Counted from the first letter of the stretch, positions 1-6,848 are shown. The stretch: 9,610 nucleotides of DNA from Chromatiales bacterium (GCA_024641465.1 JAHEDB010000056.1:1-9610); one strand, 5' to 3'. The notes: a model not told the origin generated them from the sequence alone. Numbers and translations: made by a program.

Positions 1-2
1 AG

Positions 3-158
3 ACTGTTCCAGTAATACTCGTTGCCGGGCAATGCGTAAAGGTCATTTATGGGAATGATTTCACAAAACTGGCGCAGTGGTCCAGTCCTGTTCAGCTAAT
101 GGAGGGCGGATTTATGTGTGAAGTGGGGTATATCCGGGAAACGCCGGACGGTCTGTAA
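3..158 (+). CDS. Possible 3' end of an unidentified gene (partial, starts left of window)
   Basis: The + frame starting at base 3 is open for 51 codons from the window edge to a TAA at 156-158. The other two + frames and all three minus frames contain stops in this stretch. The decoded tail runs from TVPVILVAGQCV near the edge to EVGYIRETPDGL at the end. I do not recognise a family, and no signal peptide, membrane segment or catalytic motif is visible in so short a piece. It would be convergent with the SH3-domain gene, with only 9 bp between the two stop codons, so a shared short intergenic end is plausible. The call rests on the open frame alone and could be chance. Confidence 0.4.
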   Translation, partial: TVPVILVAGQCVKVIYGNDFTKLAQWSSPVQLMEGGFMCEVGYIRETPDGL

Positions 159-167
159 AAATCATGC

Positions 168-752
168 TCAGAAATAAATTCGCAAACCACCCAGTCGCTT
201 CATGGCCTGACGGCGAAACCAGAATATACCACCCAGAAAGCTCAGTGCGGCGAATACCACAACCGCAGCAAATGAATAAATCCAGAATAAATAGCCACTA
301 TCAGGGCGGCTGCTTTTGAGGCCGATCAACTGTATCTTCAGTTGTTCTCTTTCACTCTTGATCTGTTCGAGTTCACTGCTGAGGGCATGATTGGCATTTT
401 GCATAATCCCAACCTGCTCTTTCAGTTCACTGACCTTTTGATTGGTGCCGCCCGAACTCTTGGTCAACTCTTGCAGTTGCACGATAGCCGGAATCTGACT
501 AGTGGTGTAGATATCCTTGATCCAACCCTCAACACCGCCCTTTGTACGCACCCGCATATAGCCGGAGGCCTTGTCGAGCAGCTCGAGTTTATCGCCTGAA
601 TTAACGACCGCGAGAGGTGTAGACTCATTATTGGGTTCTGGCCGGATCCCAACCCGTAGCTGGTCATTAATATAAACCGTTTCCGCACTTACCAGGCCGG
701 CAAGATTGAATAAAGTCAGGATGATCAGACAACGCAGTAACTGAGGTTTCAT
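168..752 (-). CDS. TIGR04211-type SH3 domain protein (YgiM-like), membrane anchored
   Basis: A 194-aa envelope protein with the layout of the YgiM/TIGR04211 family. Residues 1-23 are a signal peptide (Leu-rich core, cleavage likely after VSA). An SH3b domain follows at about 24-85, with the family's RVGIRPEP near the start and GYMRVRTKGGVEGWIKD near the end. A predicted coiled coil covers about 100-147 (KVSELKEQVG, SSELEQIKSEREQLKIQL). One transmembrane helix lies at about 153-178, followed by a basic RRQAMKR tail that would sit in the cytoplasm. Length and architecture match the family. Its molecular function is not established; SH3b domains are generally thought to contact cell wall or other proteins. 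The ATG at 752 has CAGG about 7 bases upstream. It is probably transcribed alone, since 133 bp separate it from the Rieske gene upstream on the same strand. Confidence 0.88.
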   Translation of the reverse strand: MKPQLLRCLIILTLFNLAGLVSAETVYINDQLRVGIRPEPNNESTPLAVVNSGDKLELLDKASGYMRVRTKGGVEGWIKDIYTTSQIPAIVQLQELTKSSGGTNQKVSELKEQVGIMQNANHALSSELEQIKSEREQLKIQLIGLKSSRPDSGYLFWIYSFAAVVVFAALSFLGGIFWFRRQAMKRLGGLRIYF

Positions 753-885
753 ACTAAACCTGAATATATCCGTTTAAAGAGTTAGAGTTAAAAATGCGCC
801 AGTTTTTGTCATGTTATTTCTGTAAAAAATTATCGGCCCACAGCAAGAAAAGCTTTAATTAACCCGTAACTGGCCTGGCACCCAA

Positions 886-1227
886 TCAACTATAGATAAT
901 GATTTTCTTATCAACAACCTTGACAGGCAGGGCAGACAGGCTTTCACCGACACACGGCCCCCAGATACAATACCCGGAAAGGGGATCAAACAAGGCACCG
1001 TGCATACTGCACTGGACAAAGTTATAGTCGTAATCGAAAAATTTCTCATTCGCCCAGTTCAGTGTCACCCTGGCATGCGGACAACTATTGATATATGCCC
1101 GGATCTCTCCGGCAAATCGAATCACAAAGCCCTGTATCTCCCCCTGTGGGCCTGTAAGACTGAATGACCGTGCGCCCGGTTCTGCAATATCGTCCATTGG
1201 AAATATTATTTGCTGATCCGATTTCAT
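886..1227 (-). CDS. Small Rieske [2Fe-2S] ferredoxin-like protein
   Basis: A 113-aa soluble electron-transfer protein with one Rieske domain. Box 1 is C49-P-H51 and box 2 is C73-S-M-H76, supplying the two Cys and two His that bind a [2Fe-2S] cluster. After box 2 come GALFDPLSGYCIWGPC and a final beta-rich stretch, typical of small Rieske ferredoxins. There are 21 residues between H51 and C73. No oxygenase catalytic domain, signal peptide or membrane helix is present, so it would pass electrons to an unknown partner. The frame stays open upstream to 1356, but that part overlaps yjbQ. The ATG at 1227, with a GGGGGG tract about 9 bases upstream, is a better start and leaves an 8-bp gap after the yjbQ stop. 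That spacing implies an operon with likely translational coupling. Its physiological role cannot be read from sequence. Confidence 0.87.
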   Translation of the reverse strand: MKSDQQIIFPMDDIAEPGARSFSLTGPQGEIQGFVIRFAGEIRAYINSCPHARVTLNWANEKFFDYDYNFVQCSMHGALFDPLSGYCIWGPCVGESLSALPVKVVDKKIIIYS

Positions 1228-1235
1228 CCGGACAT

Positions 1236-1643
1236 TTATCCCCCCAGGTGTATAACCAGCTCCCTTTGGCCGGAGAAATGTCGATGTTCCCACAGATAAA
1301 TCCCCTGCCAGGTACCCAGCATCAGTCGATTTCCGGAAACCGGTATCGACAGACATGTCGAGGTAAGTGCCGCCTTGATGTGCGCTGGCATATCGTCAGG
1401 GCCTTCCATGGTATGGGTATAAAGAGGATCATGCTCAGGGACCAGTCGGTTGAGCCAGGATTCCAGATCCCGTCGAGCAGAGGGATCAGCATTCTCCTGG
1501 ATCAACAAACTGGCCGAGGTATGACGGATAAACAGGCTGCATAAGCCCTCGGCACAGCCGGAATTTGTGACAAACCGCGCAACATCAGCGGTAATCATGT
1601 GCAGGCCCTGCCCGGATACATTAATTTTCAGTACCTTGATCAT
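1236..1643 (-). CDS. yjbQ: YjbQ/UPF0047 family protein (secondary thiamine-phosphate synthase type)
   Basis: A 135-aa protein spanning the whole UPF0047/TIGR00149 family. The signatures are IRHTSASLLIQENADP (about 39-54), MEGPDDMPAHIKAAL (79-93, with D83/D84 and H88) and LMLGTWQGIYLWEHR (107-121). These conserved His, Asp and Glu residues line the family's putative active site. E. coli YjbQ has weak thiamine-phosphate synthase activity, the source of the common name, but its main physiological role is unclear. The enzyme is cytoplasmic, with no signal or membrane segment. Full family length and an ATG preceded by GGTGAG support the start. It is the first gene of a two-gene unit with the Rieske protein just downstream. 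The family is recognised with high certainty; the enzymatic function is not. Confidence 0.93.
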   Translation of the reverse strand: MIKVLKINVSGQGLHMITADVARFVTNSGCAEGLCSLFIRHTSASLLIQENADPSARRDLESWLNRLVPEHDPLYTHTMEGPDDMPAHIKAALTSTCLSIPVSGNRLMLGTWQGIYLWEHRHFSGQRELVIHLGG

Positions 1644-2009
1644 TTCTCACCAGTTAATCGTAATGTTTATTCACCGTCAGCAGGCAACCAATACCGTAAC
1701 AATCCCCCACTATTGCCAATGCAGAAAAACACTGAAAAACAGGCCTTTTTACCCGTTGGCGGCAGGTTCCCTCCGGCCCCATCGCAATTCGCGCAATAAC
1801 TTGTTGTTTTTGATCAGTTTTTTTCTGTCGCGTATAACGGCACAGATCTGATTTTTGAAAAACACTGTGCCGCTCGAAGAAAAATGCATTTTTTTTGGAT
1901 CTGGCTATACCGTTTTTGAAAAAACCCTTGTATAGTAGCACCAAATCGACATGACTTGTGGTTCTGTCATTATACAATCAATAAAAACACTAATTTTCGG
2001 GAGCTAAAA
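1644..2009. other. AT-rich intergenic region between divergent yjbQ and HU genes
   Basis: This 366-bp stretch separates the start codons of the minus-strand yjbQ and the plus-strand HU gene, so promoters for both must lie here. Open frames in it have no recognisable domain. The right half is AT-rich, with several homopolymer A and T tracts. It holds a hairpin (1838-1872), a perfect 14-bp palindrome AAAAATGCATTTTT at 1880-1893, and two T5-G-A5 elements (1852-1862 and 1913-1923). TATACA near 1971 is a possible -10 element for the HU gene, but no well-spaced -35 partner was found, so no promoter is claimed. Confidence 0.6.
1838..1872. repeat. Inverted repeat / hairpin upstream of the HU gene
   Basis: CGGCACAG (1838-1845) and CTGTGCCG (1865-1872) are perfect 8-bp arms. 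The 19-base interior contains TTTTTGAAAAA, itself an inverted repeat, so the element could form a two-level hairpin. A run of eight T lies 16 bases beyond the right arm, too far for a classical intrinsic terminator on the + strand. It could be an operator, a structured leader or an incidental repeat. Confidence 0.45.
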
Positions 2010-2381
2010 ATGGCCGCCAAAAAGAAAGCAAAAAAGAAAACCGTAGCAGCAAAGGCAACAACTACTAAGCTCATCAAGGAACCTTTGACTAAATCCCAGT
2101 TGTTCACCACCATCGCAGAAAATACCGAACTGAAAAAGAAAGACGTTGTAGCCGTATTTGATGAATTGGCCAGCCTGATCAACGGCCATGTCAAACGTAA
2201 TGGCGCCGGCGTCTTCACCCTGCCTGGCCTGTTAAAGATCAAGGTAATCAGAAAACCGGCCACCAAGGCACGCAAGGGTATCAACCCCTTCACTGGCGAA
2301 CCCACGGTGTTCAAGGCCAAGCCAGCACGTAATGTTGTCAAGGCCCAGCCGCTCAAAAACCTGAAAGAGATGGCAAACTAA
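2010..2381 (+). CDS. HU-family DNA-binding protein with Lys/Ala-rich N-terminal tail
   Basis: A 123-aa nucleoid-associated protein of the HU/IHF superfamily, expected to bind and bend DNA as a dimer. Residues 1-25 are a basic Lys/Ala/Thr-rich tail (MAAKKKAKKKTVAAK) absent from classical 90-aa HU. The HU fold follows: a helical part from LTKSQLFTTIAENTELKKKDV (26-46), a beta part with VFTLPGLLKIKVIRKPA (68-84), and the arm motif GINPFTGE (90-97), equivalent to canonical GRNPQTGE. LPGL replaces the more usual FGTF of HU and IHF, as in the tailed HU variants of some proteobacteria and phages. The ATG at 2010 is preceded by CGGGAG with 6-base spacing. An in-frame ATG further upstream at 1956 has no ribosome site and adds a non-conserved extension. 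The gene ends at a strong terminator and appears monocistronic. Confidence 0.9.
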   Translation: MAAKKKAKKKTVAAKATTTKLIKEPLTKSQLFTTIAENTELKKKDVVAVFDELASLINGHVKRNGAGVFTLPGLLKIKVIRKPATKARKGINPFTGEPTVFKAKPARNVVKAQPLKNLKEMAN

Positions 2382-2390
2382 GAAATACGT

Positions 2391-2418
2391 AAAAAGGGGG
2401 CAAAAAAGCCCCCTTTTT
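2391..2418. terminator. Bidirectional intrinsic terminator (HU gene / HAD remnant)
   Basis: GGGGGC (2396-2401), a six-A loop and GCCCCC (2408-2413) form a perfect GC stem, flanked by A5 on the left and T6 on the right. The A/T flanks extend the stem and give a U-tract in either direction. It can therefore end the HU transcript from the left and the HAD-remnant transcript from the right, whose stop codon (2419-2421) abuts it. Confidence 0.93.
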
Positions 2419-3092
2419 TCAATCCGCAAACCATCTCTCCAGCAACTCACGCAGATCCCCCACCACTCCATATAAAATCGACCGATACCTTTCAAACAGT
2501 GCAGAATATTCGCCGGGATAAAGATAGTGTGTAATTAACACCGGCTTCATTCCCACTGCATATGCCCCAAAGTGCTCACCACTGCCGCCATCCCTACAGC
2601 TCGGCTCAACCCCCAACGCCGACATAGTGCGCTCATAGATTGAGGCCTGCTGTTTGGCGTGACCGTAATGGCAACTAATACTGACGGCATCAAACAATTC
2701 CGCCAGCGGTGAATCCTGCCATACCTGGACCTCACTGCTGGGGGCATTGGATATCAAACCCAGTTTGATACCCTTCATCCGCAATTGCTTGAGCGGTGCC
2801 GTTATCTCCGGGCCGACGTTTAATAAAGCGTGTTCAAACCGTGCCTGTCGTTCACCGAGGACCTCTCACACTCGAATCTCGGGAATCTAGGTCGATACTA
2901 TGGACAAGCTGTAACAGTGTATGCAGGGGATCGGTAGCTTGCCAGATATTATACAGCGGACCATAGCAGGCATTAACTTTGACGATCAATGCCGAGAATA
3001 TCCGCTGTAAAACGGCCTACGTGGAGGGGGACCTGTCCAACACTGACCAGGGTGTTGAACAGATCAAAGCAAACCGCGTGAATAATGGTCGT
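2419..3092 (-). pseudogene. HAD-superfamily hydrolase remnant (haloacid-dehalogenase-like), frameshifted
   Basis: Reading leftwards, three consecutive segments in three different frames together give one HAD hydrolase. Segment 1 (3092-2976) encodes TTIIHAVCFDLFNTLVSVGQ and on to TADILGIDRQ, then hits TAA at 2975-2973. Its FDLFNTL is HAD motif I with a single Asp nucleophile, at about 3048-3067. Segment 2 (about 2980-2870) encodes NACYGPLYNIWQATDPLHTL and on to HSIDLDSRDSSV. Segment 3 (about 2865-2419) encodes EVLGERQARFEHALLNVGPE, then LGLISNA (motif II), GHAKQQASIYE (motif III region) and DGGSGEHFGAYAVGM (motif IV). The usual start position reads ACG, and no in-frame ATG was found near it. 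About four residues that normally precede motif IV (a CLFVG-like strand) are also missing. The gene is almost certainly non-functional unless the breaks are sequencing errors. Segment 3 alone is open from a TTG at 2784 but lacks the nucleophile. Confidence 0.83.
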
Positions 3093-3139
3093 AATAGCCG
3101 CTATTCTCTGGCGGTCAAGCAGGTAATAGTCCTGTCAAA

Positions 3140-3724
3140 TTAAAAACGAATACCAAATCCGAGAACAAAACCTTTTTCGATATCGAGGTTCAGATTCTTG
3201 TCCTTGATATCCGCCTGTATTTGCTGATATCCAACAAAAATATTGGACTGGGGTGTTAACTGGAAATCCAGTTTCACACCTACCTCTGTCAAACCCTTGG
3301 CATCGCCCCCGGTCAGGATGTCGGGCGCATAAAAGTAGTGGATACCGATACCCAGCCCACCCAGATTGTCCGGTATAAACAGCACCTCAAATCCCAGCGC
3401 CAGGGCGGCCACCCTGTAATTGGTCTTGGTCTCGACATCGTTGGCGGAAGCAAAGTAGGTTCGGCCACCCAAGGTTAAAATGATTGGACTATCCAGATTA
3501 TCATTGCGCAGCATCATACCAATGTTAAGCAGGTAATTATCATCCTCATTGAACAGGAGACCTGTCTCCAGTTCCACCGGGGCGGCCTGCTGGCCCCACT
3601 TCGGGGTTGAATAAAGGAATCGTGCACTGCCCCCGTTCAGCATGGCCACGATACCCTCCGCACTGACGGTTGTACTGACCAGACAAAACAATAACACCTG
3701 CATTACCCGTAGCCACATAAGCAT
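3140..3724 (-). CDS. YfaZ-family outer-membrane protein
   Basis: A 194-aa predicted outer-membrane beta-barrel. Residues 1-22 form a signal peptide (MLMWLRVMQVLLFCLVSTTVSA, cleaved before EG). The mature chain alternates hydrophobic and polar residues in strands, with VELETGLLFNEDDNYLLNIG, GGRTYFASANDVET and LGIGIHYFYAPDILTGGDAK resembling the YfaZ family. It ends in GFGIRF, the terminal Phe that the Bam machinery recognises. The frame is open up to 3790, but the ATG at 3724 has a clear CAGGAG five bases upstream and starts the signal peptide directly. YfaZ has no established function. It lies downstream of the HDOD gene on the same strand after 136 bp, so it may have its own promoter. Confidence 0.82.
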   Translation of the reverse strand: MLMWLRVMQVLLFCLVSTTVSAEGIVAMLNGGSARFLYSTPKWGQQAAPVELETGLLFNEDDNYLLNIGMMLRNDNLDSPIILTLGGRTYFASANDVETKTNYRVAALALGFEVLFIPDNLGGLGIGIHYFYAPDILTGGDAKGLTEVGVKLDFQLTPQSNIFVGYQQIQADIKDKNLNLDIEKGFVLGFGIRF

Positions 3725-3860
3725 AATACTCCTGAAAACAAGCCTTTTATTTAATTCGACAACCCTATACCGGAGCCCGTATCTTTTCAACAGCCCGATG
3801 AACTTTTTCCGCTGGTTTTCCCTGTCAGACGGTCATTTAATCTGGCTGAAAAACAATAAG

Positions 3861-4742
3861 CTAGCTTAACAGGATATCCATCATTTTCCGAATCTCTTCC
3901 TGAGCACCATGCAGCAGTTCAACACTCGCATCGGGCCCCAGTTGGGCGATGGTCATTTTGTTAAATGCCGGTAACTCCACCAGAGGGGGGATCTGGCCGC
4001 CCTGTCGACCGCCGAAATAACTGTGCACCTGGGCAACGATCACCAGATCGACATAATCAACCGGTCCGGCCGAATCCCGCAACCACTCCTCCGCCCCTTC
4101 GGGGACACCGATCAGATCAGGGTTAAAGTTCCATTTTTCGAGTATCTTGTGACCCAGCGTCCCCCTTAGCGTCGAGATAATCTCATCCAGTTCTGATTCA
4201 TTCGCGAGGAGTTCCGGATAATCAACGGCATAATGTAACACGGGCAAGACACCGATATCATGCACCAGACCTGCCAGTAAGGCCTTCTCCGGTTCCAGTC
4301 TGCCTTTGTGCAACTGGGCCAGAACAAAACTGATTGCCGCTACCTGACAACTATGTCGCCAGAGGTTTCGTAACCGCTGGTGCAGAAGTTTTGACTTGAT
4401 ATTGAAAACATTATGCATGACCAGACAGGTAACAAGATTTCGGGTCATCTTCAGACCCAGCCGGGTCACGGCCATCTGACAGGAATCGATCGGAAAGTAG
4501 TTGCGATAGCCGGGGGAATTGGCGATCTGTATCAGTCTTGCGGTCAAGCCCGGATCAAGCTGTATCAATTTTGCAACTTGCCGGGTCCCTTTATTCTCGT
4601 CGCGTACCGATTCGCGGATACGGCCTATCACCTCCGGTAAAGAGGGGACAACCAACCGCCCAGCATCATACTCTGACAATATATGACTTGAGATTTTCTC
4701 AAGTTGTGATGACAAACCCAGCACCTCTATCCATCCGACCAC
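3861..4742 (-). CDS. HDOD-domain signalling protein
   Basis: A 293-aa cytoplasmic protein that is essentially one HDOD domain. The domain opens with VVPSLPEVIGRIRE (about 31-44), followed by QVAKLIQLDPGLTARLIQIA (55-74, the family's DPxLxxRLLxxANS region). VTRLGLKMTRNLVTC lies at 92-106, and LWRHSCQVA and GLVHDIGVLPVLHY (157-170) keep H130 and the HD pair H161/D162. HDOD proteins lack the full metal-site set of HD-GYP phosphodiesterases and are usually regulatory scaffolds in stress, chemotaxis or second-messenger signalling. The start is uncertain: the GTG at 4742 has no good ribosome site, while an in-frame TTG at 4715 is preceded by AGAGG at about 7 bases. It follows the cyclic-nucleotide-binding gene by 35 bp on the same strand, suggesting an operon. 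Confidence 0.88.
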   Translation of the reverse strand: MVGWIEVLGLSSQLEKISSHILSEYDAGRLVVPSLPEVIGRIRESVRDENKGTRQVAKLIQLDPGLTARLIQIANSPGYRNYFPIDSCQMAVTRLGLKMTRNLVTCLVMHNVFNIKSKLLHQRLRNLWRHSCQVAAISFVLAQLHKGRLEPEKALLAGLVHDIGVLPVLHYAVDYPELLANESELDEIISTLRGTLGHKILEKWNFNPDLIGVPEGAEEWLRDSAGPVDYVDLVIVAQVHSYFGGRQGGQIPPLVELPAFNKMTIAQLGPDASVELLHGAQEEIRKMMDILLS

Positions 4743-4777
4743 CTATAGTTAAGGTCAAGAATGCCGGCTGCGCAATA

Positions 4778-5683
4778 TTAGTCTTTTTTACCCAGTATCA
4801 GATTGATGTCATCAATCGTTTTTTGGGTCTTGTCATCCGTGCCGGGGCTGGAAGGAGTATTGTGTATACCGTTATAACGGTTGTGCGCAATCTGGTCGAT
4901 GCGATCCCTCACTTCGGGATAGTGCTGAATAAAATTCAACAGGGTAGCCCGTTCGACCCGAATCATCTCAATATGCGACAGGGCAATCACCGTTGCCGTA
5001 CGAGGTGCACCGGTCAAGATTGACCACTCACCAAAATAATCCCCCGGCCCGATGATGGCAATTGGCAGGACTTGTCCGTCCAGGGTATGCGTAACCCTGG
5101 CGGCCCCATGTACCATAATAAACATTGCATCACCGGGTTCCCCTTCATTAACAATAACGCCACCGGGGACAATACTGACCAGGGATGCCTCGTGGATCAA
5201 ACTGGATAAGGAGGTGAGTGGCATATAGCGTAGAAAAGAAACCGAACGTAAGGCCGTTTCAATCAAACGCTCTCCACAGCGTTGAATAATAGCCTTTAGC
5301 AGCAGTGGATTTTTCTCCAGCACCCATTCGAACAGGGCACCGCTAATTTCCAGCAGCACCGTGGGTTTACTTGCCCGTACTGTTGATATACGCGGCATTT
5401 TGAACAAGGCCGCCACCTCACCAAACACCTCCCCCTTACCTAAGTGGGCAAGGACTACCGTGTTATTATTCTCTCCCTCACTGACTTCAACCTCGCCCAG
5501 CAAAATAATATATAAATTTGCATCCCGGTCTAACTGGCGACAGATCACCTGACCGGTACCAAAGCTGCGCACCACGCCTCTATCCATAAGGTAGTGTTTT
5601 TCATCATCACCGAGCAGGTCACCGAATAACGCGTGGTTGGCAATGGTATCATTTGCCGTCTTGACCAGATTGTCTGTCGTCAT
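4778..5683 (-). CDS. Protein with two cyclic-nucleotide-binding domains
   Basis: A 301-aa soluble protein with two Crp-type cNMP-binding domains and no DNA-binding or enzymatic domain. Domain 1 (about 20-135) has the cassette GEVFGEVAAL and MPRIST; domain 2 (about 150-265) has GDYFGEW with APRTATVIA. In CAP and PKA the FGE glutamate and the PRxAT arginine contact the ribose and cyclic phosphate. Domain 2 (E219, R228, T229) matches that pocket well and domain 1 (E89, R98) nearly as well. The last 35 residues look like a polar linker plus a short helix. The frame is open to 5785, but the ATG at 5683 has AGGA eight bases upstream and avoids an unlikely extension. It probably senses cAMP or cGMP and acts through its co-transcribed HDOD neighbour; that partnership is inferred from gene order. 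Confidence 0.87.
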   Translation of the reverse strand: MTTDNLVKTANDTIANHALFGDLLGDDEKHYLMDRGVVRSFGTGQVICRQLDRDANLYIILLGEVEVSEGENNNTVVLAHLGKGEVFGEVAALFKMPRISTVRASKPTVLLEISGALFEWVLEKNPLLLKAIIQRCGERLIETALRSVSFLRYMPLTSLSSLIHEASLVSIVPGGVIVNEGEPGDAMFIMVHGAARVTHTLDGQVLPIAIIGPGDYFGEWSILTGAPRTATVIALSHIEMIRVERATLLNFIQHYPEVRDRIDQIAHNRYNGIHNTPSSPGTDDKTQKTIDDINLILGKKD

Positions 5684-5825
5684 AGCCAGTATCCTGCCTG
5701 CGCCCCGATGGATTATGATTCTATATAAATTAAGTGTTGTCGATTTATCGGAATAAAACCGCTTTAAGAACAGGAATTCATTCACAGTTTACATAGTAAT
5801 ATTAAACCTATATGAGGTAAAAACG

Positions 5826-6707
5826 ATGTCGCCACGGGACTGTCTTGTGATACTGGCAATTTATCTATTGCCGCTTACCGCTTCGGCCAGATCTTTACTG
5901 GTGGATACCGACTGGCTGGTAAACAAACTGGGAAGCGCTGACATAGCCATTGTCGATATGTCGGACTCGATACAATACACACGCTTTCATATCCCCGGTG
6001 CCAGGCACCTGCCCTATGACGCAATAAACCAAGCAAACCAAAAACAGATTAGTCTCAGCATTGGCAGTCAAGCGGTCGCCCGCCTCATGGGCGAAAGGGG
6101 GATCAGCCCGGATATGCATGTCGTTATATATGATGATACCGGTGGTCTTAACGCCTCCCGCCTGTTTTGGGAACTGGAACGGCTGGGCCACGCAAATATC
6201 TCTTTGCTGGATGGGGGATTGGTCAAATGGGTACTGGAAGGGAAAAGAGTGGTGGCGGAACCGGCAAATTACCCAGCCAAAACCTACAAATCAGTCAGCC
6301 TCAAGGGACGCAACAATCTCGCGAGCATCGATGACCTCCTGCCGGCAAACCGGCCCCATCCGGTCTTGCTCGACGTACGCAGTGAAGAGGAATACATCGG
6401 TTACCCGCAACAAAAAGTCAGTGGTCACATACCGGGGGCGAAATGGTGGCATTGGGAAGACAATGTCAACTTTGCCAAGGCCTTTCAATTGCAACCCACA
6501 GCAAACCTGTTAACACACACCGCGACCCTCGGTCTGGGTGATAAACAGCAGGAGATCGTCGTCTACTGTCATTCCGGGCACCGTGCCGCCCAGGCCTATT
6601 TTACCTTACGGCAACTCGGCTATAGTCAGGTGCGACTGTATGACGGCTCCATGGCTGAATATGGCCAGCGCCGACCCGCCACCCTGGTACGCGGCAAGCA
6701 GCCATAA
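5826..6707 (+). CDS. Periplasmic tandem-rhodanese sulfurtransferase
   Basis: A 293-aa exported sulfurtransferase of the thiosulfate/3-mercaptopyruvate sulfurtransferase type, moving sulfane sulfur from a donor to cyanide or a thiol. Residues 1-21 are a signal peptide ending LTASA. The N-terminal rhodanese domain (about 22-145) has FHIPGARHLPYD and a degenerate loop, VIYDDTGG, where Asp replaces the catalytic Cys. The C-terminal domain (about 165-285) has LLDVRSEEEYIG, GHIPGAKWWHWED and the active loop YCHSGHRAAQ with nucleophile C248 and R253. An inactive N-domain plus active C-domain is normal for this family. The loop is neither the CRKGVT of classical rhodanese nor the CGSGVT of mercaptopyruvate enzymes, so the donor is uncertain. 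The ATG has GAGGT seven bases upstream. It is divergent from the cyclic-nucleotide-binding gene across 142 bp. Periplasmic enzymes of this kind are common in sulfur oxidisers. Confidence 0.9.
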   Translation: MSPRDCLVILAIYLLPLTASARSLLVDTDWLVNKLGSADIAIVDMSDSIQYTRFHIPGARHLPYDAINQANQKQISLSIGSQAVARLMGERGISPDMHVVIYDDTGGLNASRLFWELERLGHANISLLDGGLVKWVLEGKRVVAEPANYPAKTYKSVSLKGRNNLASIDDLLPANRPHPVLLDVRSEEEYIGYPQQKVSGHIPGAKWWHWEDNVNFAKAFQLQPTANLLTHTATLGLGDKQQEIVVYCHSGHRAAQAYFTLRQLGYSQVRLYDGSMAEYGQRRPATLVRGKQP

Positions 6708-6721
6708 ACCCGGATTCCGGG

Positions 6722-6771
6722 CAAAAAAAAACCTTCCCAGGAAAACTCAGTATCCAACGGAGGGGAAGGTT
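6722..6771 (-). terminator. Intrinsic terminator, minus strand
   Basis: AACCTTCCC (6730-6738) and GGGAAGGTT (6763-6771) form a 9-bp stem around a 24-base loop. On the minus strand the stem runs directly into nine T residues (complement of 6723-6731), the classic arrangement. On the + strand the stem is followed by ATAAAAAAT, so it would not terminate the rhodanese transcript. Confidence 0.7.
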
Positions 6772-6848
6772 ATAAAAAATCGGTGTTGCCATTGCCTGGC
6801 GGGCAGATGCGTTAAGCGTAGAACTAAACTTAGTGGTTTGCCGAACCT
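6722..6848 (-). ncRNA. Candidate small RNA on the minus strand
   Basis: On the minus strand, TTGATA (6882-6877), a 16-bp spacer and TATTAT (6860-6855) make a sigma-70-like promoter. About 127 nt downstream lies an intrinsic terminator with a nine-base U-tract. No start codon with a ribosome site and no recognisable protein lies between. The predicted transcript has small internal hairpins (ACTA-AGTT-TAGT and TGCC-CGCCA-GGCA) before the terminator stem. No minus-strand gene lies to the right until the PilZ genes, which are separated by two + genes and a terminator. The terminator therefore has no other obvious client. It matches no RNA family I can name; the transcript start is estimated from the -10 element. 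Confidence 0.4.

Noticed and set aside
1654..1977. Minus-strand open frame of 107 codons upstream of yjbQ.
   Set aside because: The composition is not protein-like, there is no domain or ribosome site, and it fills the promoter gap of two divergent genes.
2419..2784. Treating the 121-codon HAD frame as an intact small gene.
   Set aside because: It starts at TTG in the middle of a conserved helix and lacks the nucleophile motif, which is found upstream in other frames.
6709..6721. CCCGG-ATT-CCGGG hairpin directly after the rhodanese stop.
   Set aside because: The stem is only 5 bp and is followed by A rather than T, so it is not an intrinsic terminator for the + strand.
6792..6806. TTGCCTGGCGGGCAG resembles the beginning of 5S rRNA.
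   Set aside because: The similarity stops after about 12 bases, and the rest does not follow the 5S sequence or fold; no rRNA genes are nearby.
6772..6848. GGCAAACC with a following hairpin on the minus strand recalls the start of a GEMM-I c-di-GMP riboswitch.
   Set aside because: The conserved GGACGCAAAGCC and the tetraloop-receptor part are absent, and no gene lies downstream on that strand.
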